Assembly (NCBI GenBank): GCA_017644185.1
Contig: JAEPMA010000005.1
Coordinates: 1-64,000 of the forward strand
Direction of reading: 5' to 3'
From: Rhodospirillales bacterium
GTDB taxonomy: Bacteria; Pseudomonadota; Alphaproteobacteria; Rhodospirillales; Casp-alpha2
Length of the DNA stretch: 64,000 nt
Numbering within the stretch: position 1 is the stretch's first letter; each line of letters starts with the position of its first letter. The position numbers were made by a program, and so were the translations under genes. Shown piece by piece: positions 9,115 to 17,330 of this stretch. The notes below the pieces were generated by a model. It was not told the origin of the DNA. It saw only the letters and a list, made by a program, of their open reading frames with translations, and ran no database searches.

Positions 9115-9863
9115 TGCGCGCCTTGACGGTTGCGCTCGGCACAGCGCTGATCTTGTCCGCCGCAACGGCGCAGGCGAGTTTCCTCGATAAATTGAAGGGC
9201 GCCGTCGATCAGGTGACTTCGGGTTCAGGGGGGAGCGGCAGCGCCACGACCAGCGGGCTCGCCACCGATCAGATCATCGCCGGATTGAAAGAGGCGCTTC
9301 GCGTCGGCGCGGAACGGGTGGTCGCGCAGGTTGGGGCTGTCGATGGCTTCAACGCCGATCCCAAAATCCATATTCCATTGCCGGATCAGCTGGCCAAGGC
9401 GCAGGACGTCATGCGCAAATTCGGGCTCGGCGCGATGGCGGACGATGTCGAACTCAGGCTCAACCGCGCCGCGGAAGAGGCCGCACCGAAGACCAAGGAA
9501 CTGATCTGGAAGGCCGTCAACGAGATGACGCTCGACGACGCCAAGAAGATCTATGACGGCCCCCAGGATGCGGCGACGCAGTACTTCAAGAGGGTCGCGA
9601 CACCCGACCTGAAGGCGACCGTCGAGCCGGTCATCGACAACGCCCTTAAACAAGTGGGCGCGATCACGGCGTACGACAGTTTAATGAGCAAATACAAGGG
9701 ACTCCCCCTTGTTCCTGATGTGAAAGCCGATCTTCAGGCGCACGCCACGCAGCTGACACTCGACGGTATTTTCCACTACCTCGCCAAGGAAGAAGCCGAT
9801 ATCAGGGCCAATCCTGCCGCGCGCACCACGGACCTCCTGAAACAGGTCTTCGGCGGCTCTTGA
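9114..9863 (+). CDS. DUF4197 exported protein
   Basis: 249 residues. A signal peptide (residues 1-21, cut near AQA-SF) is followed by a glycine/serine-rich linker and an all-helical DUF4197 domain (about residues 50-245), with LATDQIIAGLKEALRVGAER and IPLPDQLAKAQDVMRKFGLG as recognisable family blocks. DUF4197 proteins are periplasmic or outer-membrane-facing in proteobacteria; their role is unknown. Translation is probably coupled to the NDUFS4-like gene through the one-base overlap TAATG, although a functional link is not obvious. Confidence 0.85.
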   Translation: MRALTVALGTALILSAATAQASFLDKLKGAVDQVTSGSGGSGSATTSGLATDQIIAGLKEALRVGAERVVAQVGAVDGFNADPKIHIPLPDQLAKAQDVMRKFGLGAMADDVELRLNRAAEEAAPKTKELIWKAVNEMTLDDAKKIYDGPQDAATQYFKRVATPDLKATVEPVIDNALKQVGAITAYDSLMSKYKGLPLVPDVKADLQAHATQLTLDGIFHYLAKEEADIRANPAARTTDLLKQVFGGS

Positions 9864-9957
9864 CCTCGACCGGTCACGTCTTCATTGCACCTTAACGCGG
9901 CTGGCTTTATTAAGGCGCGACCTCGGCGAGCACAGTCGTCAAATCCCGAGGCCATGG

Positions 9958-10006
9958 GCGCCCGTAGCTCAACTGGATAGAGCATCCGCCTTCTAAGCGG
10001 ACGGGG
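9958..10006 (+). pseudogene. tRNA-Arg (TCT) 5' portion, truncated
   Basis: The acceptor 5' strand GCGCCCG, the D arm and the whole anticodon arm with loop CTTCTAA (anticodon TCT) are intact. After the variable loop the sequence departs from tRNA: there is no T arm (no GTTCGAA), no 3' acceptor strand and no CCA. A tyrosine recombinase gene begins 180 bases downstream. This looks like an attachment site where an element joined the tRNA gene but did not rebuild its 3' half. Confidence 0.75.
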
Positions 10007-10039
10007 CATTTGCAGGACAATTTCCGAAAGATTTTCAGC

Positions 10040-10164
10040 TGCCAGCTACTCTGTAAACGTTATTGTTTTTAAAGAGTGTTTTGATCATCTGGCAATCTTT
10101 CAGCAATCTTCCACACTTCAGTCAAATCTTGTCTGCCAGATTCACCCCTGACAAAATGCTGGCA
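10040..10164. repeat. Four TGCCAG/CTGGCA repeats before the integrase
   Basis: The hexamer TGCCAG occurs at 10040-10045 and 10134-10139, and its complement CTGGCA at 10089-10094 and 10159-10164, in some cases followed by an A/T-rich AATCTT or AAAG stretch. Clustered short repeats between a tRNA junction and an integrase gene are the usual position of arm-type integrase/excisionase binding sites. Their role here is inferred from position only. Confidence 0.4.
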
Positions 10165-10184
10165 AAAGGACGAGGATCAGGACT

Positions 10185-11876
10185 GTGACAACTCTACATG
10201 CAGAGATCACGAACGCACTCATCGACGACGTACGGAACGGGAAACACCCCGGCGTGACGATCGTGAGCGATGCGTCGACAAGCGGCCTCCAGCTTCAGAT
10301 CAATCGCAAGAAACCGCATACTTTCCGCTACAAGACGGAAGATGGGACGGTCGTCATCGGCACTCTCGGCGAGGATATCGGCGGGGCCCGACTTACCCCA
10401 AGAAAAGCGAAAGAGATCGCAGACGATTTACGTGTCGAGCGAGACAGATATCGCGCCAAGACCGGCAAAAGAATGCCGGTTGCCGACCTCCGCGCGTTAG
10501 CCACGCGCATTCGTACTGGTGTCCCGGGCCGTGGTTCAAACAAGCACTTAACCCTCGAAGAGCTTGCGGAGCTGTTCCTACAAGACAAGCAACGCGAACT
10601 CCGTGACGAGAAAAAACATAGGCGAAACCGCAAACTGGGGAACGCTTACACTTTGTTCAGCCCGGAATCGCCGAGTGGGGAACCGAGCAGCCACTATCCG
10701 AATTTCCAAATGATTTCGTCATTGACCGTCCCGCAGCTGACGAGAGACGTGCTGAAGGAGTTTCAGAATGCTTGCCTGGAAACTGCTCGCCTCAACCCAC
10801 GTTCGAGTCGCTCGGCAAATCCGGGTGCTCGAACGGCAAATGTCCAAGTAAATTTGATTGGTACGCTTATTCGCTTCGGGCTCGACAAACAGCTCAATAT
10901 CGGAATTGAGACTGAGAGCGAATCCCCGACACGCCTTGTAAGACGTCTGGATGAGACGCGAGCGCCTTCCACTAATGACGGGCTGTTGTATTACACGCGG
11001 CCCGACCTTGAGTGCATTTTAGACATTTTGTCGAAGTCCTCCCGTCGACATCAGTCAACAGTTTCGTTGGCGGCCCTGTTCGTGCTGGCGACAGGACAGC
11101 GAATTGGCGCCGTGACAGAGACGAGGGCTGACGATGTCCATCTGGACTATGATGAGCATCGCATGCCGAACAGTGACGAAACGGGCTACGTATTCTGGCA
11201 GGCCGCTGACGTGAAGAAGACGCGGGGAGGGCATCACCCGGTGGCATTTCCTCTCTCCAGGGCAATGCGTGAAATTGCCGTTCGTGCGCTGCTGCTGAGA
11301 GAAAAGAAATATGATCACCATGAATATCTATTCCCGAGCACGAGAAGAGGCAACGACCGGCCCATTCAACCCGATGCTGCGTTCGGACGGGTGCATAAAA
11401 GTGCCGTCAAGCGGCTGGAATCCGCAGCAGGGGAGGAAGCGAGAACGCTTCGACGCGTCATCGCGCTAAGTGCACATGACGCTAGAGGGACATTTGGAAA
11501 TCTTTTGGCAAGCGATGAGCTCGAACTCGGAAAGATTTCCATCGTCCTCAACCACTATGATAAGAATGCGCCGAGGGTTACTCAGGCCGTCTACAACGTG
11601 CCGAGTCCGTACGCCAATCCGGAGACGAAGCTGACGGTCTTGAACAAGATGAGCGACATTTTGTTCGGGTGCGGCCTGCAAAACACGCTCGACGCTCTGG
11701 ACGAAGCCATTTCGAAGGAGTTGGCAAGAGCTGAAGAGCAAGCGGCGAAGGAACAAAGAACTCGGCTTAGATATGAAGAAGCTGCACCTGAACTTTCCGA
11801 GGAGGAAATTGCGAGACGACACGCTGTTATGTCCCGGCCAAACTATAAACGAGGCAAGAAGCGCAACGTACGTTGA
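10185..11876 (+). CDS. Tyrosine recombinase / integrase
   Basis: 563 residues. The N-terminal part (about 1-95) resembles the arm-binding domain of prophage-type integrases (RKKPHTFRYKTEDGTVVIGT). The catalytic domain has the first arginine in ATGQRIGAVTE, a lysine in KKTRGGHHPV, the HxxR box as HDARGTF, and the nucleophile tyrosine in TQAVYN. It carries a long basic, charged C-terminal tail. The start at 10185 follows an AGGATCAGG stretch. It is placed immediately after the truncated tRNA-Arg and reads away from it, as for integrases of tRNA-targeted islands. Downstream only an IS fragment is found, so the element is probably decayed. Confidence 0.88.
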   Translation: MTTLHAEITNALIDDVRNGKHPGVTIVSDASTSGLQLQINRKKPHTFRYKTEDGTVVIGTLGEDIGGARLTPRKAKEIADDLRVERDRYRAKTGKRMPVADLRALATRIRTGVPGRGSNKHLTLEELAELFLQDKQRELRDEKKHRRNRKLGNAYTLFSPESPSGEPSSHYPNFQMISSLTVPQLTRDVLKEFQNACLETARLNPRSSRSANPGARTANVQVNLIGTLIRFGLDKQLNIGIETESESPTRLVRRLDETRAPSTNDGLLYYTRPDLECILDILSKSSRRHQSTVSLAALFVLATGQRIGAVTETRADDVHLDYDEHRMPNSDETGYVFWQAADVKKTRGGHHPVAFPLSRAMREIAVRALLLREKKYDHHEYLFPSTRRGNDRPIQPDAAFGRVHKSAVKRLESAAGEEARTLRRVIALSAHDARGTFGNLLASDELELGKISIVLNHYDKNAPRVTQAVYNVPSPYANPETKLTVLNKMSDILFGCGLQNTLDALDEAISKELARAEEQAAKEQRTRLRYEEAAPELSEEEIARRHAVMSRPNYKRGKKRNVR

Positions 11877-11969
11877 CGTCCCTTCCTACGTAACGAGCAA
11901 GAAATTCAATAAGCCGCTAAATCTTTCACCTTCGATCAGTAGGTCAAAGGTTCGAATTATGTATCCGAA

Positions 11970-12263
11970 GACGATCAGGGGTGGGAGTTCATCTTCCGCG
12001 ATCTCGATCTCTGGGCATGGATGAACAACGTCACGCAGGACTTCTCCCGGCCTGGGAAACCAACGGATAATGCTTTCGTGGAATCGTTCAACGGCAAGGT
12101 TCGAGCTGAGCGCATCGATCAGAACTGGTTCCTGTCGTTGGACGATGCCTAGTCAAAATGCGAGGCTTATCGGAGAGAGTACAACGAGGAACGACCTCAT
12201 AGCGCCATCGGCAACAAGACCCCGGTGGAATTCATGAAGTCACCCAGCCGGCCGATGGTCTGA
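11970..12263 (+). pseudogene. IS3-family transposase 3' remnant
   Basis: An in-frame translation gives the C-terminal catalytic end of an IS3 OrfB: WEFIFRDLDLWAW, then DFSRPGKPTDNAFVESFNGK, WFLSLDDA, and YNEERPHSAIGN. The DDE glutamate (in AFVESFNG) is visible. The frame is broken by a TAG at 12150-12152 and the 5' two thirds of the gene is missing, so it is inactive. It marks the end of the recombinase-bearing segment and differs in sequence group from the IS3 copy at 28.9 kb. Confidence 0.85.
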
Positions 12264-12331
12264 AGAGCGGAAAGTTCGACCTCGGGTCGGTCCAACGTTG
12301 GGGGCATGGTCAATGTCTGCGATAGCCGATT

Positions 12332-13120
12332 TTAGACGCCCCTAAATGTTGGATCGCGTTTCTCCGAAAAAGCGGATTGCCCCTCGAGACGGTCCTCGCT
12401 GGCATCGCAGGCCGCGACGAGCTTCGCGCAAAGCTCTCGGTTCGGTTCGGTTTTCACGACTTCTACCAGACACTTCTTAATGGCACTAATCGTCATGGGG
12501 GCATTGGCAGCGATTCGACCAGCCAATCCGTCTACGTGGTGTTCCAGTTCATTCCCTTCGACCGAACGGCTGATCAGGCCCCATCGTACGGCATCGGCCG
12601 CTGGAAACCGGGCGGCGGTAAACAGAAGCTCTTTTGCATGCTTGGGCGTAACGTGTGCGAGCAGTAGTTCGATGTCTTCCAGTTTGTAACCGATCCCGAG
12701 CTTGGCAGGCGTGACACCGAACTCCGCATCTGTGGATGCAATCTGAAGATCGCAAAGCAGGGCGAGTTCAAGACCGCCGCCAACGCAAAAGCCCCGAATG
12801 CTTGCGATCGTCGGTCGTGGGAATTCACGAAGTGCAACATATGCTTTTGTCGTTACGGCATCATAGATTTGACGCTGTTCGGGCGACGCCCGAACGGTGG
12901 CATATTCCTTGATGTCGTTACCTGCGCAGAAACTGCGATCCCCCGCTCCCGCCACAATCAGCACCCGAACATCGGATTGAGCGGATAGATTTTCGAGCGA
13001 GTCAGCAAGTTGGCGCCACATGCCGAGTGTCATCGCGTTCCGTTTCTCGGCGCGGTTTATCAGAATGTGTGCCACCCCTTGATCCTTGGTGGTAACGATC
13101 AGATCAGTTTCTTCGGTCAT
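12332..13120 (-). CDS. Enoyl-CoA hydratase/isomerase family protein
   Basis: 262 residues, the typical length of a monofunctional crotonase. The oxyanion-hole regions are visible as SFCAGNDIKEYA (about residue 65) and GFCVGGGLELALLCDLQIAS (about residue 110). Catalytic glutamates of classical hydratases are not obvious at both expected places, so isomerase, hydratase or another crotonase activity on a CoA thioester is possible. The gene is divergent from the FCD/GntR regulator at 13260 with a shared promoter region of about 140 bases, which suggests that the regulator controls it together with the transport and catabolic genes to the right. Confidence 0.85.
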   Translation of the reverse strand: MTEETDLIVTTKDQGVAHILINRAEKRNAMTLGMWRQLADSLENLSAQSDVRVLIVAGAGDRSFCAGNDIKEYATVRASPEQRQIYDAVTTKAYVALREFPRPTIASIRGFCVGGGLELALLCDLQIASTDAEFGVTPAKLGIGYKLEDIELLLAHVTPKHAKELLFTAARFPAADAVRWGLISRSVEGNELEHHVDGLAGRIAANAPMTISAIKKCLVEVVKTEPNRELCAKLVAACDASEDRLEGQSAFSEKRDPTFRGV

Positions 13121-13247
13121 ATGCGCCTCCGCTCAAATCTTGGCTGTAATCGGTCGGCTTCTCAGCTTCTTGATCGTACTGTTCCGGCGAATTATCGCAG
13201 CCCTTAGTTATTCTCTTATCCAGATGTATTGCAGCGATCATGTATTT

Positions 13248-13257
13248 ATGTATACAT
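13248..13257. promoter_or_regulatory. Candidate FCD/GntR operator ATGTATACAT
   Basis: A perfect 10-base palindrome inside A/T-rich sequence just before the proposed start of the regulator and in the divergent region with the crotonase gene. GntR/FCD proteins often bind palindromes with a TGTATACA-like centre. The link to this regulator is inference. Confidence 0.45.
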
Positions 13258-13259
13258 TA

Positions 13260-14042
13260 ATGCAGGGAGATGAAATACACTTGCAAAATGCACAAGACGG
13301 CTCGGTAGACAACTTGCTGGTTCTTGCCTTTCAAGGGCACGGCCTAAGTTTGGCGGACGCTGCGTTTAGCCAGTTATTTCAGATTATTGTAAGTGCGCCG
13401 CCGAACGCGGACTTCCCATTGAAAGAACTCGAACTTTCGAAAAATCTCAACGTCAGCCGGACGCCGTTACGCGAGGCATTGCACCGGCTTGAACTGTTTG
13501 GGCTCGTCCGGCGAGGCCAGGGGCGCGGCGTCATCGTGCCGGCGATGTCGGTGCAGGAGATGGAAAATATCTCCCGGACGCGCGAACGTCTCGAGGGGCT
13601 GATCGTTTTCACCGTGGGCCGACGATATGCGGCGGACGAGATTTCTTTGGAAGGCTTGGAGCGTATAAACCGACGCGTACTTGCGTTCCGCGATATCGAC
13701 GATATCGAAGCGCTTTTGGATGCCGGGTTGGCATTTCACGTCGAATTGAGGCGGCTCGCGAATAATCCGTTCGCTTCGCAGTTGCTCGCGCAGACGCTTT
13801 TGCGATTGGAAAGATACCGGCACCTAGTTGTCGGCCTCGAGGAGCGCGGGAGCGACATTCATGCGGAACACGAAAAGATTCTTGCATGTTTGCGGGCAAA
13901 AGATCCGGATGGTGCTGAAAGTGAAATGCGGCGGCATCTTTCCAATGCGCGGCGGATTTACAGGCATGAACTTCTGGGCATGCTGGAGGACACATCTCCT
14001 CCAGTGAAAGGACGCCGAAGTGCAGGAGAGGCCATAACGTAG
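13260..14042 (+). CDS. GntR-family (FCD) transcriptional regulator
   Basis: 260 residues from the ATG giving MQGDEIHLQNAQDGS; the open frame extends further upstream but that part looks like leader sequence. The winged HTH is around ELELSKNLNVSRTPLREALH (about residues 60-80), followed by the helical FCD effector domain with the metal/ligand residues in AFHVELRRLANN and HAEHEKILACLRAKD. It probably senses a carboxylic acid connected to the transporter and enzymes downstream. No clear ribosome-binding site decides between 13248 and 13260. The gene precedes the TAXI transporter by 50 bases, so it could also be its first operon gene. Confidence 0.82.
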   Translation: MQGDEIHLQNAQDGSVDNLLVLAFQGHGLSLADAAFSQLFQIIVSAPPNADFPLKELELSKNLNVSRTPLREALHRLELFGLVRRGQGRGVIVPAMSVQEMENISRTRERLEGLIVFTVGRRYAADEISLEGLERINRRVLAFRDIDDIEALLDAGLAFHVELRRLANNPFASQLLAQTLLRLERYRHLVVGLEERGSDIHAEHEKILACLRAKDPDGAESEMRRHLSNARRIYRHELLGMLEDTSPPVKGRRSAGEAIT

Positions 14043-14092
14043 GCCGACAAACTAACCTTAGAACAGTCAAACACCATGGGAGGATAAAGACT

Positions 14093-15124
14093 ATGAAATT
14101 CAAACTATCTAAAACCATCTTGGGCGCGGCGGCGATTCTCGCGGTTTCCGCCACCGGGGTCTCTGTGCCTACGGTTGCTCAGGCGCAGGACATGAAATTC
14201 TTCCGGATCGCGTCCGGGTCCGCAGGTGGAACGTATTATCCAATGGCGGGTCTTTTGGCGCAGGTGATCGGCAACCCTCCGGGCGCGCGTTCGTGCGACA
14301 AAGGCGGAAACTGTGGTATGGAAGGTCTGGTCGCCGTCGGCCAGTCGGCGCACGGTTCTGTCGCCAACGTCAATTCAATTCGTTCCGGGCAGGTCGAGAG
14401 CGGTTTCGCGCAGTCCGATGTGACCTACTGGGCCTATACCGGGACCGGACCGTTCGAAGGTAAGGAACCCATCAAGAATCTTTGCGTTCTTGCGTCGATG
14501 TTCCAGGAACACGTGCACGTGGTTGCCGGGATAAAGTCGGGTATCAAGAAGGTGTCGGATTTCAAAGGTAAAACCATTGGCATGGGGCTTCCGGCTTCCG
14601 GGGCACTTGTCGGCGCACGTCTTGTCGTGGAAGCGTATGGTCTTGAAGAAAAGAAAGACTTTAAGCCGGAGTATGTTAAGTCGAAAACCGCCGCCGACAT
14701 GATCCGCGATGGGCATGCGGATGCTTGGATCACGGTGACGGGCTATCCGAATTCATCGGTTGTCGAAATGGCGTCGATGCAGGGCGCCGTCATGGTGCCG
14801 GTCGAGGGCGAAGCGCGTAAGCGCCTGCTCGACAAGGTCAAGTTCTACTCTGCTGCCAAGATTCCGGGCGGGACCTACAAAGGGAATCCGGATGATACGG
14901 AAACCGTTGCGGTGAGCGCGCTCTGGGTGTCCAACAGCGACATCGACGCGGAAACGCATTACGGCGTGGTCAAAGGATTGTTCGGTAACAAGCGTGCGAA
15001 GAAACTGCTCGCAAACGGCCATGCGAAGGGGAAATCCTTGACCTTGGACACGGCTTTTGACGGCGTGCCGATCCCGATCTGTCCGGGTGCGGAGAAGTTC
15101 TACAAGGAAGCCGGCGTTAAGTAA
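14093..15124 (+). CDS. TAXI-family TRAP transporter solute-binding protein
   Basis: 343 residues with a clear signal peptide (cut near AQA-QD, residue 31). The mature part begins KFFRIASGSAGGTYYPMAGL, the signature of TAXI binding proteins. It has a cysteine pair in SCDKGGNCG, which is common in this group. It binds a ligand in the periplasm and delivers it to the fused permease next door. An AGGA site precedes the ATG. A strong hairpin between this gene and the permease probably keeps the binding protein in excess. Known TAXI ligands are mostly glutamate- or 2-oxoglutarate-like acids; the ligand here is not known. Confidence 0.93.
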   Translation: MKFKLSKTILGAAAILAVSATGVSVPTVAQAQDMKFFRIASGSAGGTYYPMAGLLAQVIGNPPGARSCDKGGNCGMEGLVAVGQSAHGSVANVNSIRSGQVESGFAQSDVTYWAYTGTGPFEGKEPIKNLCVLASMFQEHVHVVAGIKSGIKKVSDFKGKTIGMGLPASGALVGARLVVEAYGLEEKKDFKPEYVKSKTAADMIRDGHADAWITVTGYPNSSVVEMASMQGAVMVPVEGEARKRLLDKVKFYSAAKIPGGTYKGNPDDTETVAVSALWVSNSDIDAETHYGVVKGLFGNKRAKKLLANGHAKGKSLTLDTAFDGVPIPICPGAEKFYKEAGVK

Positions 15125-15146
15125 GCACCGACTTTAAGCTTTGGAG

Positions 15147-15171
15147 CCGGGGAGCGTGCTGCGCTCCCCGG
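15147..15171 (+). terminator. Intercistronic hairpin after the binding-protein gene
   Basis: CCGGGGAGCG and CGCTCCCCGG form a 10-bp stem with a 5-base loop. No T run follows, so it is more likely a partial terminator or mRNA 3' stabiliser that raises expression of the binding protein above the permease. Confidence 0.6.
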
Positions 15172-15245
15172 TTGCCGTTTAGTCCTTCGATGGAAATCCA
15201 CGAACATAAATTGCGACTACGAAATAGAGAGCGAGTACAACCGCC

Positions 15246-17300
15246 ATGGCACAAATTGATTTCGAAAAGGCTCGGGAACTGGAAGAGCGATACGACCCGG
15301 AAATCCAGTTCAGAGATACTTGGGGGCTCGTTAGGTGGATCGTTGTCGGGCTGTTGTTCACGCTGTCCGTATTTCATTACTATACGTCGGGATTCGGTGT
15401 GTTGGAGGTCCATTGGCACACCGGAATCCATCTAACGTTCGTACTTGGTCTCATCTTCATTGTCTTTCCGGCTTGGGCGTCGAGCGAGACGGCCCAGGTC
15501 AAGGATACTTGGTGGTCGAAAGGCGGGGTGCCTTTCTACGACTGGATTTTCTTCATCCTGACCGCGATAGCTTCGATGTGGGTGGCGGTTTCCTACAACG
15601 GTATCGAGGGCATCGTCGGATCGATCAACTTCCGGATAGGTGACCCGGCATTTATCGACGTGGTGATCGGCACGATCATGATTGCGGTGGTGATCGAGAC
15701 GACGCGGCGATCGATGGGCAAGGCGTTGCCCATCATCTGCCTGGTGTTTCTCGCCTACGGTCTTTACGGGAATTATGCACCCGGCCCGCTGGTACATCCG
15801 GGCAGTTCTTGGCACGGACTGATCGATCACCTTTACCTGACGGGTGAGGGTGTGTTCGGTCTGCCGGTCCACGTCGTCGCCACGTACGTTTTTCACTTTG
15901 TGCTGTTTGGCGTCGTCGCCACCCGGATCGGGCTCGGGCAGTTGTTCATCGATATCGCGTATTGCGCCGCCGGCCGGTATTCGGGCGGCCCGGCGAAGGT
16001 GAGTGTGCTGTCATCTGCTATGTTCGGGATGTTGTCGGGGTCTTCGATCGCCAACACGGTGACCACCGGCTCACTGACCATTCCGGCGATGAAGAAGATT
16101 GGCTACAAACCGCATTTTGCTGCTGCGGTTGAGGCCGCAGCATCGACAGGCGGGCAGATCACCCCCCCGATCATGGGTGCAGCCGCGTTCCTGATGATTG
16201 AATTCCTCGAAGTGCCGCTCCGCACGATTTTGATTGCGGCCCTGGTTCCAGCATTCCTGCATTTCTTTGCCGTAATGGTGATGGTGCATCTGGAGGCGAA
16301 GCGTCTCGGGTTACGTGGCCTCTCGAAAGAAGAACTGCCAGTCTTCCTCAATCTGATCAAGGAGAACTGGCTGATCCTGATTCCGCTGGCGATCCTTATT
16401 ACCATGATCGTCAAGGGATACACGCCATACTGGGCGGCTTTTTGGGGAATCACGTCCTGCATCGTTGTAGGCTTTATCAATCCGAAGAACCGGCTCACGA
16501 TCCGCGATCTGATCGATGCTTTCCAACTCGGAGCGAAATACGCACTCGCAGTCGGCGCAGCGGCGGCATCGGTCGGCATCATTGTTGGTGTCATCACCAT
16601 GTCGGGCATGGGCTTCAAAGTATCGTTCGTGGTGACGGATTTCGCCGGCTCAATGGCTGCCGATATTCACAGCATAATGCCGTTCTTCCCGTTCACGGTA
16701 GAGGCGTTGACACTGTTCATTACACTGATTTTTGTTGCCGTTGCCTGCGTCCTGATGGGCGCGGGACTGCCGACGACGGCTACATATATCGTATTGGTGA
16801 CGATGGTGGCGCCGGTGTTGGCGATCTTGGGCGTGCCGCAGCTGGTCTCGCATTTCTATGTGTTTTTCTACGGCGTGCTGGCGGATATTACGCCTCCAGT
16901 CGCGTTGGCAGCATATGCGGGTGCGGGGATCGCCGGAGCTAATCCGTTCCAAGCGGGTAATACCGCATTCAAGCTGGGCAACGCCAAGGCGTTGGTGCCA
17001 CTGGTGTTCGTGTACGCGCCGTCGCTGCTGATCGTAGTCGAAGGGTTTTCGTTGCACGAATTCATCATCGCCTTCAGCGGCTGCATTGCTGGAGTTTTCC
17101 TGATCGGCGCGGCGTTCACGGGCTATCTCGTGGCTGTGATGCCGAGCTGGCAGCGCTGGTTGCTCGGTATTGCCGCACTGTTCTTCTTTGCCCCCGGTAT
17201 ACCATCCGGTGGTATTGGTCTCGTCCTGGCGGCGCCAGTCTTGTTCCTCCAGTATTCAGCCTGGCGCGAGCGTCGCGCAGTGCCGGCGGAAGGTCACTAA
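15246..17300 (+). CDS. Fused TRAP transporter permease (DctQM-type, TAXI associated)
   Basis: 684 residues, nearly all membrane. The N-terminal about 180 residues correspond to the small DctQ-like subunit and the remainder to the large DctM-like subunit, a fusion typical of TAXI systems. Family blocks include FGMLSGSSIANTVTTGSLTI and EAAASTGGQITPPIMGAAAF, and GAGLPTTATYIVL in the second half. It forms the sodium-coupled inner-membrane channel that takes the substrate from the binding protein. It begins 121 bases after the binding protein and is followed closely by the aminotransferase gene. Confidence 0.93.
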   Translation: MAQIDFEKARELEERYDPEIQFRDTWGLVRWIVVGLLFTLSVFHYYTSGFGVLEVHWHTGIHLTFVLGLIFIVFPAWASSETAQVKDTWWSKGGVPFYDWIFFILTAIASMWVAVSYNGIEGIVGSINFRIGDPAFIDVVIGTIMIAVVIETTRRSMGKALPIICLVFLAYGLYGNYAPGPLVHPGSSWHGLIDHLYLTGEGVFGLPVHVVATYVFHFVLFGVVATRIGLGQLFIDIAYCAAGRYSGGPAKVSVLSSAMFGMLSGSSIANTVTTGSLTIPAMKKIGYKPHFAAAVEAAASTGGQITPPIMGAAAFLMIEFLEVPLRTILIAALVPAFLHFFAVMVMVHLEAKRLGLRGLSKEELPVFLNLIKENWLILIPLAILITMIVKGYTPYWAAFWGITSCIVVGFINPKNRLTIRDLIDAFQLGAKYALAVGAAAASVGIIVGVITMSGMGFKVSFVVTDFAGSMAADIHSIMPFFPFTVEALTLFITLIFVAVACVLMGAGLPTTATYIVLVTMVAPVLAILGVPQLVSHFYVFFYGVLADITPPVALAAYAGAGIAGANPFQAGNTAFKLGNAKALVPLVFVYAPSLLIVVEGFSLHEFIIAFSGCIAGVFLIGAAFTGYLVAVMPSWQRWLLGIAALFFFAPGIPSGGIGLVLAAPVLFLQYSAWRERRAVPAEGH

Positions 17301-17330
17301 TGTTGCGAGGAGAGACCGGAGAGGAATCTC

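Noticed and set aside
11938-11962. tRNA 3' half (GGTTCGAAT) as the other attachment end of the recombinase element
   Set aside because: The T-loop-like string is present but flanking bases do not form a T stem and no acceptor strand or CCA follows; the segment overlaps the transposase remnant frame.
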